Shown here in pieces: positions 28,031-37,622 of a stretch of 64,000 nucleotides of DNA. Made by a program: the position numbers and the translations under genes. Source of the stretch: JADZAI01 sp047602465 (lineage in GTDB: Bacteria > Pseudomonadota > Alphaproteobacteria > Micropepsales > Micropepsaceae); NCBI GenBank assembly GCA_047602465.1, contig JASGHF010000001.1, positions 1,860,001 through 1,924,000 on the forward strand, written 5' to 3'. How positions within the stretch are numbered: the stretch's first letter is position 1; every line of letters begins with the position of its first letter. The notes beneath the pieces were generated by a model. That model saw only the letters and a program-made list of their open reading frames with translations, ran no database searches and was not told the DNA's origin.

Positions 28031-29137
28031 TCAGGCCGGCGCGCCGATCAGGCGGCCGAGCACCCGGGCGGTATAGTCCACCATCGGGATGATGCGGGCA
28101 TAGTTGAGACGGGTCGGGCCGATGACGCCGATCGCGCCGACGATGCGGTCCTTGGCGTCGCGATAGGGCGCGACGATGACCGACGACCCGGACAGCGAGA
28201 AGAGCTTGCTCTCCGCGCCGATGAAGATGGAGACGCCATCGGCCGCCTTGGCGAGATCGAGCAGCTGGATCACGTCTTCCTTGCGTTCCAGATCCTCGAA
28301 CAGCAGGCGGATGCGCTCAAGATCCGCCGCCGCCGTCACGTCGTCCAACAGCCGGGCCTGTCCGCGCACGATCAGCGAGCGCGCGAAGGCGCTGTCGCCG
28401 CCGCTCCAGTCGGCGATCCCCGCCTCCACCAGCCGCGCGGCAAGCGCGTCCAGTTCGGCGCGGCGGGCGGTGAGTTCGCCCTGGATGACGAGGCCGACCT
28501 CCTCCAGCGTGCGGCCGCGCAGACGGTGCGAGAGGAAATTGGTCGCCTCGACCAGCGCCGAGGCCGGCAGGCCCAGCGGCGCGTCGATCAGGCGGTTCTC
28601 GACCGAGCCGTCTTCCGACACCAGCACGACCAGCGCCTTGCCCGGCCCGGCCGCGACGAATTCCACATGCCGCAGCGTGCGCTCGCGGGCCGGCGTCACC
28701 ACAAGGCCCGCGCAGTGCGACAGGCCCGAGAGCAGCGAGGTCGCCTCGCCCAGAAGGTCGGAGACGCTGCGCGCCGATCCCGCGACACGGGCTTCGATGG
28801 CGCGGCGGTTGTCCTCGGTCAGCGCGCCGACCTCCAGCAGGCCGTCGACGAAGAAACGCAGGCCGGTCTGGGTCGGAATGCGACCGGCGCTGGTATGCGG
28901 CGCGGCGATCAGCCCGGCATCCTCAAGGTCCGCCATCACATTGCGGATCGAGGCCGGCGACAGCGCCATCGGCAGGCGCTGCGACAGGGTGCGCGACCCC
29001 ACTGGTTCCCCAGTATCCAGATAGCTTTCGACAATCGTCCTGAAAATCTCACGGCTCCGCTCGGCCAGCGAGGCCGCGCCGGGGGCGGGGCTGAGGCCAA
29101 GAAGCGGGTCGGGACGGGGCGGCTGGCTTTGCATCAA
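28031..29137 (-). CDS. hrcA: Heat-inducible transcription repressor HrcA
   Basis: 368 residues. The N-terminal winged helix (REIFRTIVESYLDTGEPVGSRTLS...ASIRNVMADLEDAGLI) and a GAF-like core match HrcA. The family represses groESL and dnaK-type operons by binding CIRCE elements. I see no CIRCE palindrome in its own leader or upstream of dnaK in this window, so its target is probably elsewhere. It is the first gene of the hrcA-grpE pair and divergent from rph. Confidence 0.94.
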   Translation of the reverse strand: MMQSQPPRPDPLLGLSPAPGAASLAERSREIFRTIVESYLDTGEPVGSRTLSQRLPMALSPASIRNVMADLEDAGLIAAPHTSAGRIPTQTGLRFFVDGLLEVGALTEDNRRAIEARVAGSARSVSDLLGEATSLLSGLSHCAGLVVTPARERTLRHVEFVAAGPGKALVVLVSEDGSVENRLIDAPLGLPASALVEATNFLSHRLRGRTLEEVGLVIQGELTARRAELDALAARLVEAGIADWSGGDSAFARSLIVRGQARLLDDVTAAADLERIRLLFEDLERKEDVIQLLDLAKAADGVSIFIGAESKLFSLSGSSVIVAPYRDAKDRIVGAIGVIGPTRLNYARIIPMVDYTARVLGRLIGAPA

Positions 29138-29224
29138 TGATTGCGGGTCGGGGGTAAGGGGGGTAGGTAGCCCCCGCTTTTACCCCATTCAAGTGGCGGG
29201 TCTTCACCGTCCGAGGAGTTCCCC

Positions 29225-29941
29225 ATGCGGCCAAACGGGCGCGCCAACGATCAGCTTCGCGCGGTTTCGCTGGAACCTGGCTATGCCAAGCATGCCGAAG
29301 GCTCGTGCTTCGTGAAGTTCGGCGACACCCATGTGCTGGTCACCGCCAGCCTGGACGAGGGCGTGCCGCCTTTCCTGCGCAATACCGGCAAAGGCTGGGT
29401 CACCGCCGAATACGGCATGCTGCCGCGCTCCACCCATGAGCGCATGCGCCGCGAGGCATCACAGGGCAAGCAGTCGGGCCGGACGCAGGAAATCCAGCGT
29501 CTGATCGGCCGTTCGCTGCGCGCCGTCACCGACCTCACCGGCTTCGGCGAGCGCCAGATCCAGGTCGATTGCGACGTCATCCAGGCCGATGGCGGCACCC
29601 GCACGGCGGCCATCACCGGCGCCTATGTCGCCCTTCACCAGTGCTTTCAGCGCATGATGAAGATCGGGGCGATCAAGCAGATCCCGCTGAAGGATCACGT
29701 CGCCGCCATTTCCTGCGGCATCCACAACGGCGCGGCCATTCTGGACCTTGAATATACCGAGGATTCCGCTGCCGAAACGGACGCCAATTTCGTCATGACC
29801 GGGGCCGGCGGCATCGTCGAAATCCAGGGTACGGCCGAAAAAGACCCGTTCAGCGAGGCGCTGTTCCTGGAACTCATGGGCCTCGCCCGCAAGGGCATCG
29901 GCGAGCTGGTCACCGCGCAGAAGGCGGCGCTGGGGCTGTGA
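29225..29941 (+). CDS. rph: Ribonuclease PH
   Basis: 238 residues, full length. Family motifs: MRPNGRANDQLRAVSLEPGY, GWVTAEYGMLPRSTHERMRREA, GRTQEIQRLIGRSLRAVTDL, QVDCDVIQADGGTRTAAITGAYVAL. It trims the 3' ends of tRNA precursors phosphorolytically. The stop overlaps the GTG start of rdgB, so the two are coupled; the divergent hrcA-rph-rdgB-hemW order is conserved in Alphaproteobacteria. Confidence 0.96.
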   Translation: MRPNGRANDQLRAVSLEPGYAKHAEGSCFVKFGDTHVLVTASLDEGVPPFLRNTGKGWVTAEYGMLPRSTHERMRREASQGKQSGRTQEIQRLIGRSLRAVTDLTGFGERQIQVDCDVIQADGGTRTAAITGAYVALHQCFQRMMKIGAIKQIPLKDHVAAISCGIHNGAAILDLEYTEDSAAETDANFVMTGAGGIVEIQGTAEKDPFSEALFLELMGLARKGIGELVTAQKAALGL

Positions 29942-30546
29942 GCCACCGCCGCTTTCCGGGGGGCCGTCTCGTCGTCGCGACGCATAATCCCGGCAAGCTG
30001 GTGGAATTGCGGTCGCTGTTCGCGCCCTTCACCACCGATCTCGTCTCGGCCGGGGAGCTTGGCCTCCCCGAGCCGGAGGAAACCGGCCTCACCTTCACCG
30101 CCAACGCCGAACTGAAAGCCCGCGCCGCCGCCACGGCCTCCGGCTTCACATCCCTCGCCGACGACAGCGGCCTCTGCGTCACCGCACTGGACGACGCGCC
30201 GGGCATCTATTCGGCACGCTGGGCAGGCCCGGACAAAGACTTCCGGCACGCCATGAAGCGGGTCGAAACCGAGCTGAAAGAGAAGGGCCTCAACACCAGT
30301 CCGGCCTGTTTCGTCTGCGCTCTCAGCCTGGGTTTCCCTGACGGCCATTGCGAAACCTTCGAAGGCCGCATCGACGGCACGCTCACCTTCCCGCCTCGCG
30401 GCACGCGCGGCTTCGGCTACGACCCCATCTTTCAGCCGGACGGTTTCGCCATCACATTCGGCGAAATGGACCCCGACGCGAAACACGCCATGAGCCACCG
30501 GGCACGCGCCTTCACGCAACTGATTGCCGCCTGTTTCGATGCCTAG
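29938..30546 (+). CDS. rdgB: Non-canonical purine NTP pyrophosphatase (RdgB/HAM1)
   Basis: 202 residues from GTG 29938, overlapping the rph TGA as GTGA. Motifs: LVVATHNPGKLVELRSLF, ADDSGLCVTALDDAPGIYSARWAG, GTRGFGYDPIFQPDG, and MSHRARA near the end. It hydrolyses ITP, dITP and XTP to the monophosphates and so keeps deaminated purines out of nucleic acids. It overlaps hemW at the 3' end. Confidence 0.95.
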   Translation: MSHRRFPGGRLVVATHNPGKLVELRSLFAPFTTDLVSAGELGLPEPEETGLTFTANAELKARAAATASGFTSLADDSGLCVTALDDAPGIYSARWAGPDKDFRHAMKRVETELKEKGLNTSPACFVCALSLGFPDGHCETFEGRIDGTLTFPPRGTRGFGYDPIFQPDGFAITFGEMDPDAKHAMSHRARAFTQLIAACFDA

Positions 30547-31708
30547 CTCGGGGCCTGAGTCGCAGCCCGAAGGCGGTTTCGGCCTTTACGTCCATTGGCC
30601 GTTCTGCGCCGCCAAGTGCCCCTATTGCGACTTCAACTCCCATGTCCGGGCCGAAAAACCGGACGCCATGGCCTATGCCCGCGCCCTCGTCACCGAGATG
30701 GAGTGGGTGGCGTCACGCATGGATCGCCGGCCCCAGCTCAACTCCATCTTCTTCGGCGGCGGCACGCCGTCACTGATGCCGGGCGAGGCCGTCGGCCTCG
30801 TCATCGGCGCGGCGCAACGTCTTTTCCGCTTCGCCAACGACATCGAGATCACGCTGGAGGCGAACCCCACCAGCACCGACGCCGCCCGCTTCGCCGACTA
30901 CGCCACCGCGGGCGTCAACCGCGCCTCGGTCGGCATCCAGGCCCTGAACGACACCGATCTGAAAGCGCTCGGCCGCTGGCACAGCGTCGCGGAGGCGCGC
31001 GCCGCCTTCGAAACGGCGCAGCATCACTTCGCCCGCACCTCGTTCGATCTCATCTATGCCCGCCAGAACCAGCGTGTCGCCGACTGGGAAAGCGAGCTGC
31101 GCGAAGCCCTGACCCTCGCCGCCGACCACCTCTCGCTCTACCAGCTCACCATCGAGGACGGCACCGCCTTCGGCGTGCTCGCAAAAGCGGGAAAGCTCAC
31201 AATCCCCGACGACGATCAGGCGGCCGAATTCTACGCCGTCACGCAGGCCATCACCGGCGACGCCGGCCTTCCCCACTACGAAATCTCCAACCACGCCGCG
31301 CCGGGCGCCGAGTCGCGGCACAACCTCGTCTACTGGCGCTACGGCGAATTCATCGGCATCGGCCCCGGCGCCCATGGCCGCGTCACGCTGGATGGACAGC
31401 TGGTTGCGACGGCGACGGAACGCCTGCCCGAGCGCTGGCTCGATCACGTGACGAAACGCGGCGAGGGTTACCTCACGCGCGAGGCGGTGCCGCAGGACGC
31501 GCAGGCGGAGGAGTATCTCGTGATGGCGCTGCGTCTCGCCGAAGGTCTCGATATCGCGCGCTACGAATCCCTTGCGGGTAAACGCTTCGACGCGGGCATC
31601 ATCGAAACGCTGTCAGGTCATGGCCTGATCCAGAAAACGGAGGGGCGGCTGAAAGCCACCCCCCAGGGACGCATGGTGCTGAACCGGCTGGTCGCCGAAC
31701 TGGCCTAG
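30539..31708 (+). CDS. hemW: Radical SAM heme chaperone HemW
   Basis: 389 residues from ATG 30539 (overlaps rdgB by 8 bp; a TTG at 30524 is also in frame). The radical-SAM cysteine motif is CAAKCPYCDFNSH. Other HemW marks are GLYVHWPFC, IFFGGGTPSLM, NRASVGIQALND, LSLYQLTIEDGT, YEISNHA and the C-terminal GLIQKTEGRLKAT. HemW lacks coproporphyrinogen oxidase activity and delivers heme, for example to respiratory enzymes. It is convergent with the lpoA-like gene, with a 4-bp overlap. Confidence 0.93.
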   Translation: MPSSGPESQPEGGFGLYVHWPFCAAKCPYCDFNSHVRAEKPDAMAYARALVTEMEWVASRMDRRPQLNSIFFGGGTPSLMPGEAVGLVIGAAQRLFRFANDIEITLEANPTSTDAARFADYATAGVNRASVGIQALNDTDLKALGRWHSVAEARAAFETAQHHFARTSFDLIYARQNQRVADWESELREALTLAADHLSLYQLTIEDGTAFGVLAKAGKLTIPDDDQAAEFYAVTQAITGDAGLPHYEISNHAAPGAESRHNLVYWRYGEFIGIGPGAHGRVTLDGQLVATATERLPERWLDHVTKRGEGYLTREAVPQDAQAEEYLVMALRLAEGLDIARYESLAGKRFDAGIIETLSGHGLIQKTEGRLKATPQGRMVLNRLVAELA

Positions 31709-33102
31709 TAGCCGGAGGCCTGGAACGTGCGGGGTGCAGCACGCACAACGGCGAAGCCGGACCCCGTCGCTTCGATGATCGCCAGACCACGCTGGATGGT
31801 GCCGTTCGGCAGGAAGCGGAAGATGCCGTCGACACCGGTGAAGCCGTTGGGATCGGTGATCGACGCGGCCGAGAAACGCCGGCCCGGCAGGTCCGACGAC
31901 AGCGTCGCGGCGAGCGACATCGCGTCGTAGCCAAGGCTGGCGACACGCGGCGGGCGATAGCCGTAAACGCCTTCAAAGCGGTTGGAGAAGCTGGCGCGGG
32001 CCGAGGGTTCGGGCGCCGCGAAGACGCCGCGGGCAAGACCGCCGCTGGAGCCGCTGGCCGGCTCGTCCCAGAGGCCGGTGCCCAGCAGGATATGCTCCGG
32101 CAGCACCGCGCGCACCGCCGGCGGCGGCGGAGGCGGCGGGGCGACGCCGGCGGCGATCTGCTCGTCGGTCAACGGAGCGGGTGCGGGCGGCGGCGGCGGG
32201 CCGAAACGCACAAAGGTCGCGATATCGCGCAGGTTCGAGCCGCCATCGGGAATGAACAGCGCGTCGAAATCCTTGCCGTCGAGCTGCATCACGGACGAAT
32301 ACATCGCATCCTTGGCGCCCGGATAGCTGGCCTCGGCGACGACGGCCCCGCCGATCGCCGCAACGTCGCGGCTGAAGGCGTTGGCGGCGCGGCGGCCATA
32401 GGCGTTCTGCGGCGTCAGCACGGCGAAGAGGCCGACGCCACGGCCCGCCGCGAAGTTCACGACGGCGCGGATTTCTTCTTCCGCCGGGAAGCTGAGCAGA
32501 TAGGCGCCGCCACCGGCGGCCGAGGAATCCGACGAGAAGGCGATGACCGGCACGCCCAGCGGCGCGGCCACGGCGCGCACCGCGCCCACCTCTTCGGCGA
32601 AGACCGGGCCAAGAATGACTTCCGCGCCTTCATTGATCGCCTGCTGCGCGGCATTGGCCGCCGAGCCGCCGCCCGCGCCGGTATTCTTGACGATCAGCGT
32701 GATGTCGCTGCGGCCGCTGTCGAAGAGCGCCATCTGCGCCGCGTCGAACAACGCATTGCCCAGCGCCACCTGGTCGCGCGAGCGCCCCGACTGCGGCACC
32801 AGCAGCGCCACCTTCAGCGGACCCGACCCGGCGCCGGACCCCATGCGGGGACCGCCGGTCGCCACCGGGCCTTCCGGCCCCAGCGGATTGACGTTGGGGC
32901 GGGCGGTGCGGCCGGGGCCGGTTTCGCCAGGGGCTTGCACCGACGGGTCGCCAGCCTCGCCGATCACCTGGCCCATCGTGCCGCAGGCGCTGAGCGCCGA
33001 AAGGCTGACGGCCAGGGTCAACGAGGTCACGGCGGCTTTCAGGAAGCCTCCAAGGCGGCTATCCCTCGTCTCGTTCATCGCAAGCGGCGAAGCGAAAGCC
33101 AT
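31705..33102 (-). CDS. LpoA/LppC-family lipoprotein (penicillin-binding protein activator)
   Basis: 465 residues from ATG 33102, which has an AAGGA site six bases upstream. The N-terminal lipobox LSALSAC fits an outer-membrane lipoprotein. The body is a periplasmic-binding-protein fold (LKVALLVPQSGRSRDQVALGNALFDAAQMA; IIGPVFAEEV-like text) interrupted by proline-rich inserts (PPPPPAPAPL, PPPPPPPAV) typical of alphaproteobacterial members. In Enterobacteria LpoA activates PBP1A; in this phylum the role is inferred. It is the yraM-type neighbour of rsmI (yraL) and yraN, an order that the island now interrupts. Confidence 0.85.
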   Translation of the reverse strand: MAFASPLAMNETRDSRLGGFLKAAVTSLTLAVSLSALSACGTMGQVIGEAGDPSVQAPGETGPGRTARPNVNPLGPEGPVATGGPRMGSGAGSGPLKVALLVPQSGRSRDQVALGNALFDAAQMALFDSGRSDITLIVKNTGAGGGSAANAAQQAINEGAEVILGPVFAEEVGAVRAVAAPLGVPVIAFSSDSSAAGGGAYLLSFPAEEEIRAVVNFAAGRGVGLFAVLTPQNAYGRRAANAFSRDVAAIGGAVVAEASYPGAKDAMYSSVMQLDGKDFDALFIPDGGSNLRDIATFVRFGPPPPPAPAPLTDEQIAAGVAPPPPPPPAVRAVLPEHILLGTGLWDEPASGSSGGLARGVFAAPEPSARASFSNRFEGVYGYRPPRVASLGYDAMSLAATLSSDLPGRRFSAASITDPNGFTGVDGIFRFLPNGTIQRGLAIIEATGSGFAVVRAAPRTFQASGY

Positions 33103-33105
33103 CGA

Positions 33106-33282
33106 ATGTCCTTCTCGGATGTCCCGAAGCAACGGAGCGGTCTTCCGCCGGACCCTAATCACGGGGCCGGGGGGAGTAAACCGCGCGCCAAGGGAGTGCT
33201 GGAAAAGGGCCTTTATGTGACCGGCGTGCCGATCGGCAATGCCAAAGACATCACAGTCAGGGCGCTGGAGGTTCTCATCGCC
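33106..33282 (+). pseudogene. rsmI: rsmI, 5' fragment (split by the island)
   Basis: 59 codons from ATG 33106 through GVLEKGLYVTGVPIGNAKDITVRALEVLIA, the SAM-binding start of 16S rRNA (cytidine-2'-O)-methyltransferase I. The gene stops at codon GCC (33280-33282), and the foreign sequence begins at 33283. The remainder resumes in register at 55172. Joining the two parts gives ALEVLIA-GADAIAAEDTR, a normal RsmI reading, with no lost codon. RsmI and RsmH modify C1402 of 16S rRNA. The start is only 3 bp from the divergent lipoprotein start; a later start codon is possible. Confidence 0.85.
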
Positions 33283-34041
33283 AGATACAGCGCCGCAACC
33301 CAGGCCGCGCGGGCACGGCTAACTCGGTCGAATACGCCTATGACCCGCAAGGCGGCGAGCTTCTGGACCTGTGGGCGCCTGTGCCAGCAGCGCACCTCGC
33401 CCCGCCATCATGTTCATTCACGGCGGCTATTGGCGGCGGCTGGGGCGGGCCAATTTGGGTTTCATGGCACCGATGCTGGCGGATCGGGGCATCGCGACCG
33501 TGGTGCCCGACTATTCCCTGGCGCCGGGCGCCACCCTGGCCGAGATCGTCCGCCAGATCCGCGCCAGCTTCACCTGGCTGTGGACCCATGCGCCGCAGCT
33601 GAACATCAGCCGGCGCCGGATCGTCGTCACCGGCAGTTCCGCCGGCGGGCATCCGGTTGGCGCGCGCTGATCGCGGATGGCTGGCGGGCGCGGGCAGGCT
33701 TGCCCGAGGACGCCATCGCGGCAGCCCTGCCGATCAGCGGGCTTCGACCTGGCGCCGTTGGCGCGCTGCTTGCCGGACTGGCTGCGGTTGTCCAAGCGGG
33801 ACATTGCCACGCTCAGCCCACTTGCCAACCTGCCGGCGCGGCCGCCCGCACCATCGTCGCCCGCGCGGCGCACGAGGCGGCGGGTTTCGTGCGCCAGTCC
33901 GACGCCTTCGCCACCGCCCTGGGCGCACCGTTGCATGTCGTCCAGGAGCGCAACCGCTTCGACGTCATCCTGGACCTGGCGGATGCCGGCAGCGAGATGT
34001 CGAAACTGCTTCTCAGCCTGGTCGAGGCGGATCGTGGGTAG
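33283..34041 (+). pseudogene. Arylformamidase-like alpha/beta hydrolase, body (5' end is at 55081-55171)
   Basis: Read in pieces: RYSAATQAARARL, SVEYAYDPQGGELLDLWAPVP, then (frame change near 33400) PAIMFIHGGYWRRLGRANLGF...VVPDYSLAPGATLAEIVRQIR...RIVVTGSSAGGH, then WRALIADGWRARAGLPEDAI, LAPLARCLPDWLRLSKRDI, and the C-terminal ARAAHEAAGFVRQSDAFAT...DVILDLADAGSEMSKLLLSLVEAD. HGGYW (oxyanion hole) and GSSAGG (nucleophile) match kynurenine formamidase-like hydrolases. At least three or four frame changes are needed. The first 29 or so residues are missing here and are found at the right border of the island. Confidence 0.75.
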
Positions 34042-34985
34042 ACGCCACCTCCCCGCTGGCAAACCTACGCCATCGCGCAGCGCATCGGCCAGCGCCTGGG
34101 CTGCGGGCGACAGCGGCACATCGGCCCGCCACCACAGGCCAAGCGGCCTTTCGGTTGCGGGCAGTTCGACGGGCAGCACCGCGACCTGGCCCCGGCGCGC
34201 CTCGATCGAGGCCAGTTGCTGCGGCCAGACGGTGATATCGTCGCCCGCCAGCGACAGGGCGCGGTTCGACAGGAAGGACAGCAACTGGATCAGCGGCACG
34301 GGCGGCTCCAACCCGGCATCGTGGAATGTCGCGTCAAGCTGCCGGCGCATGGTGGTGTCTGGCGGCGGCAGAATCCAGGGCCGGTCCCGCGGACGGCCAG
34401 AAGTCAACTCCTTGGCCGAGCCGAGCGTGGGGATCCGCCCGCACGACCAGTTCCCGCACCCGGTCGGCGCCCAGCACGGCCTCGGCCAGATCCGCCGGGC
34501 GTCGGCGGGGCGGCAGCCGGCCGACGACAAGATCGAGGTCGCCCCGGCGCAGCGGCGAGTCAGATGCTCGTGCTGGCCCTCGGTGATCGTCACCCGCAGC
34601 CGTGGCCGCTCGGCCAGCACGCGCGCGATGGCCTTGGGCACCAGCCCGCCCGCCGCCGAGGGCAGCGTGCCCACCGCGACCGTGCCACCCGTGCCGCCCC
34701 TGAGATCGGCAATATCGCGGCTGGCGCGGCGCAATCGGGCGATCACATCGCGCGCATGTCCGACGCGAAGCGTGCCATAGGGCGTGGCAACCGCGCCCCG
34801 ACTGGTGCGGGCGAAGAGCACGGACCCCGGCCATCGCATCGGCATCCTGCAACGCCTTGGTCACGGCGGATTTCGTCATGTTCAGGCTGGTCGCGGCACC
34901 CGCAAGACTGCCCTCGCGCGCAATGGCGTCGATAGGCGCAGGTGGCGCAGGGAAAACCGGATCTCTGGCTGGGTCACGGGATGGC
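34013..34985 (-). pseudogene. LysR-family regulator, multiply frameshifted
   Basis: Fragments in several minus-strand frames assemble into a LysR protein: helix-turn-helix IDAIAREGSLAGAATSLNMTKSAVTKALQ, linker VLFARTSRGAVATPYGTL, effector domain GGTGGTVAVGTLPSAAGGLVPKAIARVLAERP, SPLRRGDLDLVVGRLPPRRRPADL, and WILPPPDTTMRRQLDATFHDAGLEPPVPLIQLLSFLSNRALSL (in pieces). At least three frame changes lie between about 34060 and 34850. It is convergent with the hydrolase and divergent from the aldehyde dehydrogenase operon, which it probably controlled. Confidence 0.7.
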
Positions 34986-35151
34986 TCCGCTCTGGAGTGG
35001 CATGAGATTTCTTCACTTTGCCAGTCCATCGAATTCACTTTCAAGAATACCGCGCCCGCGCGAATTCGGCTCAACCGGCGCGGCGCCGGGAACGTTGCCG
35101 GCCATCCGGCACACCGTTCCAGCGGCCAGCCAGCAGAAGGAGTGACAAGAG

Positions 35152-36613
35152 ATGCTTCATTACCCCGATCTTCAGCTCTATATCGCGGGCGAATGGCGCA
35201 AGACCGCCGATGCCATCGCCGTGGTCAACCCCGCCGACGAGAAAGAGATCGGCCGGCTGCCCTGCGCCTCGCGGGCCGACCTGGATGATGCGCTGTCGGC
35301 CGCCGAAGAGGGCTTCCGGGTCTGGAGCCGGACCGCGCCGCGCGACCGTGCCGACATCATGATCGCCGCTGCGCGGCTGATGCGCGAGCGCATCGACGAG
35401 ATCGCCGCCGCGATCGCCCTGGAACATGGCAAGCCCTAGCTCAGGCCCGGATGGCGATGATCCGCGGCTCGAGTTCTTCTTCGAATTGGACGCGGGCGAG
35501 GCGGTTCGGACCTATGGCCGGGTGATCCCCCAGCGCACCGGGCACCCGCTATGCCGTCCATCACCAGCCGATCGGGACCGTGGCCGCGTTTTCACCCTGG
35601 AATTTCCCGATGAGCCAGCCGGCGCGCAAGATCGGCGGCGCCGTCGCCTCGGGTTGCTCGATCATCCTCAAGGCGGCCGAGGAAACCCCGGCGGGCGCCA
35701 TGCACATCGCCCGCGCCTTTCACGATGCCGGGCTGCCGCGCGGCGTGCTGAACCTGGTCTTCGGCAATCCGGCGGAGATTTCCGGCTACCTGATCCCGCA
35801 GGATCAGGTGCGGCTGGTCGCCTTTACCGGCTCGACCGCGGTCGGGCGGCACCTGACGACACTGGCCTCGCAGCACATGACGCCGGTGCTGATGGAACTG
35901 GGCGGGCACGCGCCGGTCATCGTCTGCGACGACGTGAACGTGACCGATGCCGCCGTCATGTCGGCCAAGCGCAAGATGCGCAACGCCGGCCAGGTCTGCA
36001 CCTCGCCCACCCGCTTTTTCGTGCAGGAGGGCATCTTTAACGAGTTCACCGAAGAATTCGTGGCCCGCGCCCGCAAGATCCGGGTCGGCAACGGCATGGA
36101 GCAAGGGGTGAGATGGGGCCGCTGGCCAATGGTCGCCGCATCGAGGCCCTGGCCGAACTGGTGGCCGACGCGACCGGCAAGGGCGCGCGCCTGCTGACCG
36201 GCGGCGAGCGGATCGGCAACAGCGGCTAGTTCTTCCAGCCGACGGTCCTGGCCAATGTCCCCGACGATGCCCGCGTCATGCAGGAAGAGCCCTTCGGCCC
36301 GCTGGCGGTCATCAATCCGGTCGCGTCGCTGGACGAGGCGATCGCCTGCGCCAACTCGGTCCCCTATGGGCTGGCGGCCTATGGCTTCACCCATGATGCC
36401 GCCAATGTGGACCGGATGGTCGAGGGCGTCGAATGCGGCAACCTGTCGATCAACACGCTTGAGGCCTCACTGCCCGAGACCCCCTTCGGCGGCGTCAAGT
36501 CCTCGGGCTATGGCCGCGAGGGCGGCAGCGAGGGGCTACACCATTACATGACGGTCAAGAACGTCTCTCACTTCATGCGCATCGAACCGGCCAGCAAGGA
36601 AACCACCGAATGA
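35152..36613 (+). pseudogene. Aldehyde dehydrogenase, broken by frameshifts and a stop codon
   Basis: Starts MLHYPDLQLYIAGEWRKTADAIAVVNPADEKEIG. Frame changes occur near 35430, 35550 and 36110, and an in-frame TAG at 36227-36229 replaces the usual aromatic residue in GNSG*FFQPTV. Recognisable ALDH parts are FSPWNFPMSQPARKIGGAVASG, FTGSTAVGRHL, the general-base region MELGGHAPVIV, the catalytic cysteine in NAGQVCTSPTRFF (codon 35997) and EEPFGPLAVI. The gene overlaps the DapA-family gene by 4 bp and heads that operon. In 3-hydroxyanthranilate catabolism an enzyme of this family oxidises 2-aminomuconate semialdehyde; that role is inferred. Confidence 0.8.
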
Positions 36614-37563
36614 AATATTCCCGCAAGGACGCCAAGGACCATGCCCGCCAGCACATGAAAGGCATCTGGGCCGCCGCGCTGATGCCCTTTGACGACAAGG
36701 GACGGATGGACGAAGAGGGCTTCGCCCGCAACATGGATCACTGGATCGAGGATCTGGGGATCGCCGGTTTCTTCATCACCGGCAAGCAGGGCGAGTTCTT
36801 TTCCATGTCGATGGACGAGCGCAAGCGCTCATTCGACCTGGCGGTCAAGGCCGCCGGCGGCCGCGCCCAGACCATCATGTCCGTGTCCGACCAGAACATG
36901 GACAATGTGATCGAACTGGCTCGCCACGCCCAAGATTGCGGCGCCGATTACGTCGTTGTCCATGCCCCGATCCTGCATTTCTTCAAGGCGCAGGACGCGA
37001 CGTTGAAAAACTATTACAGGATCATCACCGATGCGGTGGACATCGGCGTCGCGCTGTGGAGCCACCCGGACAGCGGCTATCTGATGTCGCCGCAGCTTTG
37101 CAACGAACTGGCCGACCTGGAAACGGTGGTGGCGATCAAATATTCTGTGCCGCGCCCGATGTACGCCGAACTGACCCGCCTGGCGGGCGACCGCATCCTG
37201 GTCAGCACCGCCTCCGAGGAGGAATGGCTGGACAATATCCTTGAGCTGAACTGGCAGCTTTACCTGTGTTCCTCGCCGCCCTACCTGATCCAGACCGCCA
37301 GGGACCGGCGCATGCACGACTATACCCAATTGGCCTTTGCCGGAAAGGCCGAGGAAGCCCGGCGGCTGCGCGACAGCCTTGAGCCCGTACGCCATGCTTT
37401 ACGCTCGACCCGGCCGGCGGAAAAGCCGCACAGCCATCAGAAGTACTGGCAGGACCTGCTGGGACAGACTGGCGGCCGGGTCCGCCGGCCGCTGCTGGAA
37501 CTGACCGAGGCCGAAAAGGCCGCGACCCGCGCCGCCTTTGAAAGCTGCGGCCTGCAGCTGTGA
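36610..37563 (+). CDS. Dihydrodipicolinate synthase (DapA)-family lyase/aldolase
   Basis: 317 residues, intact, with an ATG overlapping the ALDH stop. TIM-barrel members of this family form a Schiff base with pyruvate-type substrates. The lysine is Lys177 in VVAIKYSVP, and a GITGKQGEF-like phosphate loop (FFITGKQGEFFSMSMDER) is present. The tyrosine pair typical of true DapA (PYY) is replaced by HAPILHFF, so it is probably not lysine-biosynthetic DHDPS but a catabolic aldolase or hydratase. Its place between ALDH and 3-hydroxyanthranilate dioxygenase points to a step in aromatic or amino-acid breakdown. The actual substrate is unknown. Confidence 0.8.
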   Translation: MKYSRKDAKDHARQHMKGIWAAALMPFDDKGRMDEEGFARNMDHWIEDLGIAGFFITGKQGEFFSMSMDERKRSFDLAVKAAGGRAQTIMSVSDQNMDNVIELARHAQDCGADYVVVHAPILHFFKAQDATLKNYYRIITDAVDIGVALWSHPDSGYLMSPQLCNELADLETVVAIKYSVPRPMYAELTRLAGDRILVSTASEEEWLDNILELNWQLYLCSSPPYLIQTARDRRMHDYTQLAFAGKAEEARRLRDSLEPVRHALRSTRPAEKPHSHQKYWQDLLGQTGGRVRRPLLELTEAEKAATRAAFESCGLQL

Positions 37564-37622
37564 CCCGCGCCCGGGCGGCACGCCCCGCCCGGGCTGAACC
37601 CATCGAGACTCAGGAGGATCTG

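Noticed and set aside
28998..29240. CIRCE element near hrcA
   Set aside because: No TTAGCACTC-N9-GAGTGCTAA dyad or close variant was found here or upstream of dnaK.
33275..33290. A 5-bp target duplication of Tn7 type at the island borders
   Set aside because: Only GCC is shared by the two borders; bases on either side differ.
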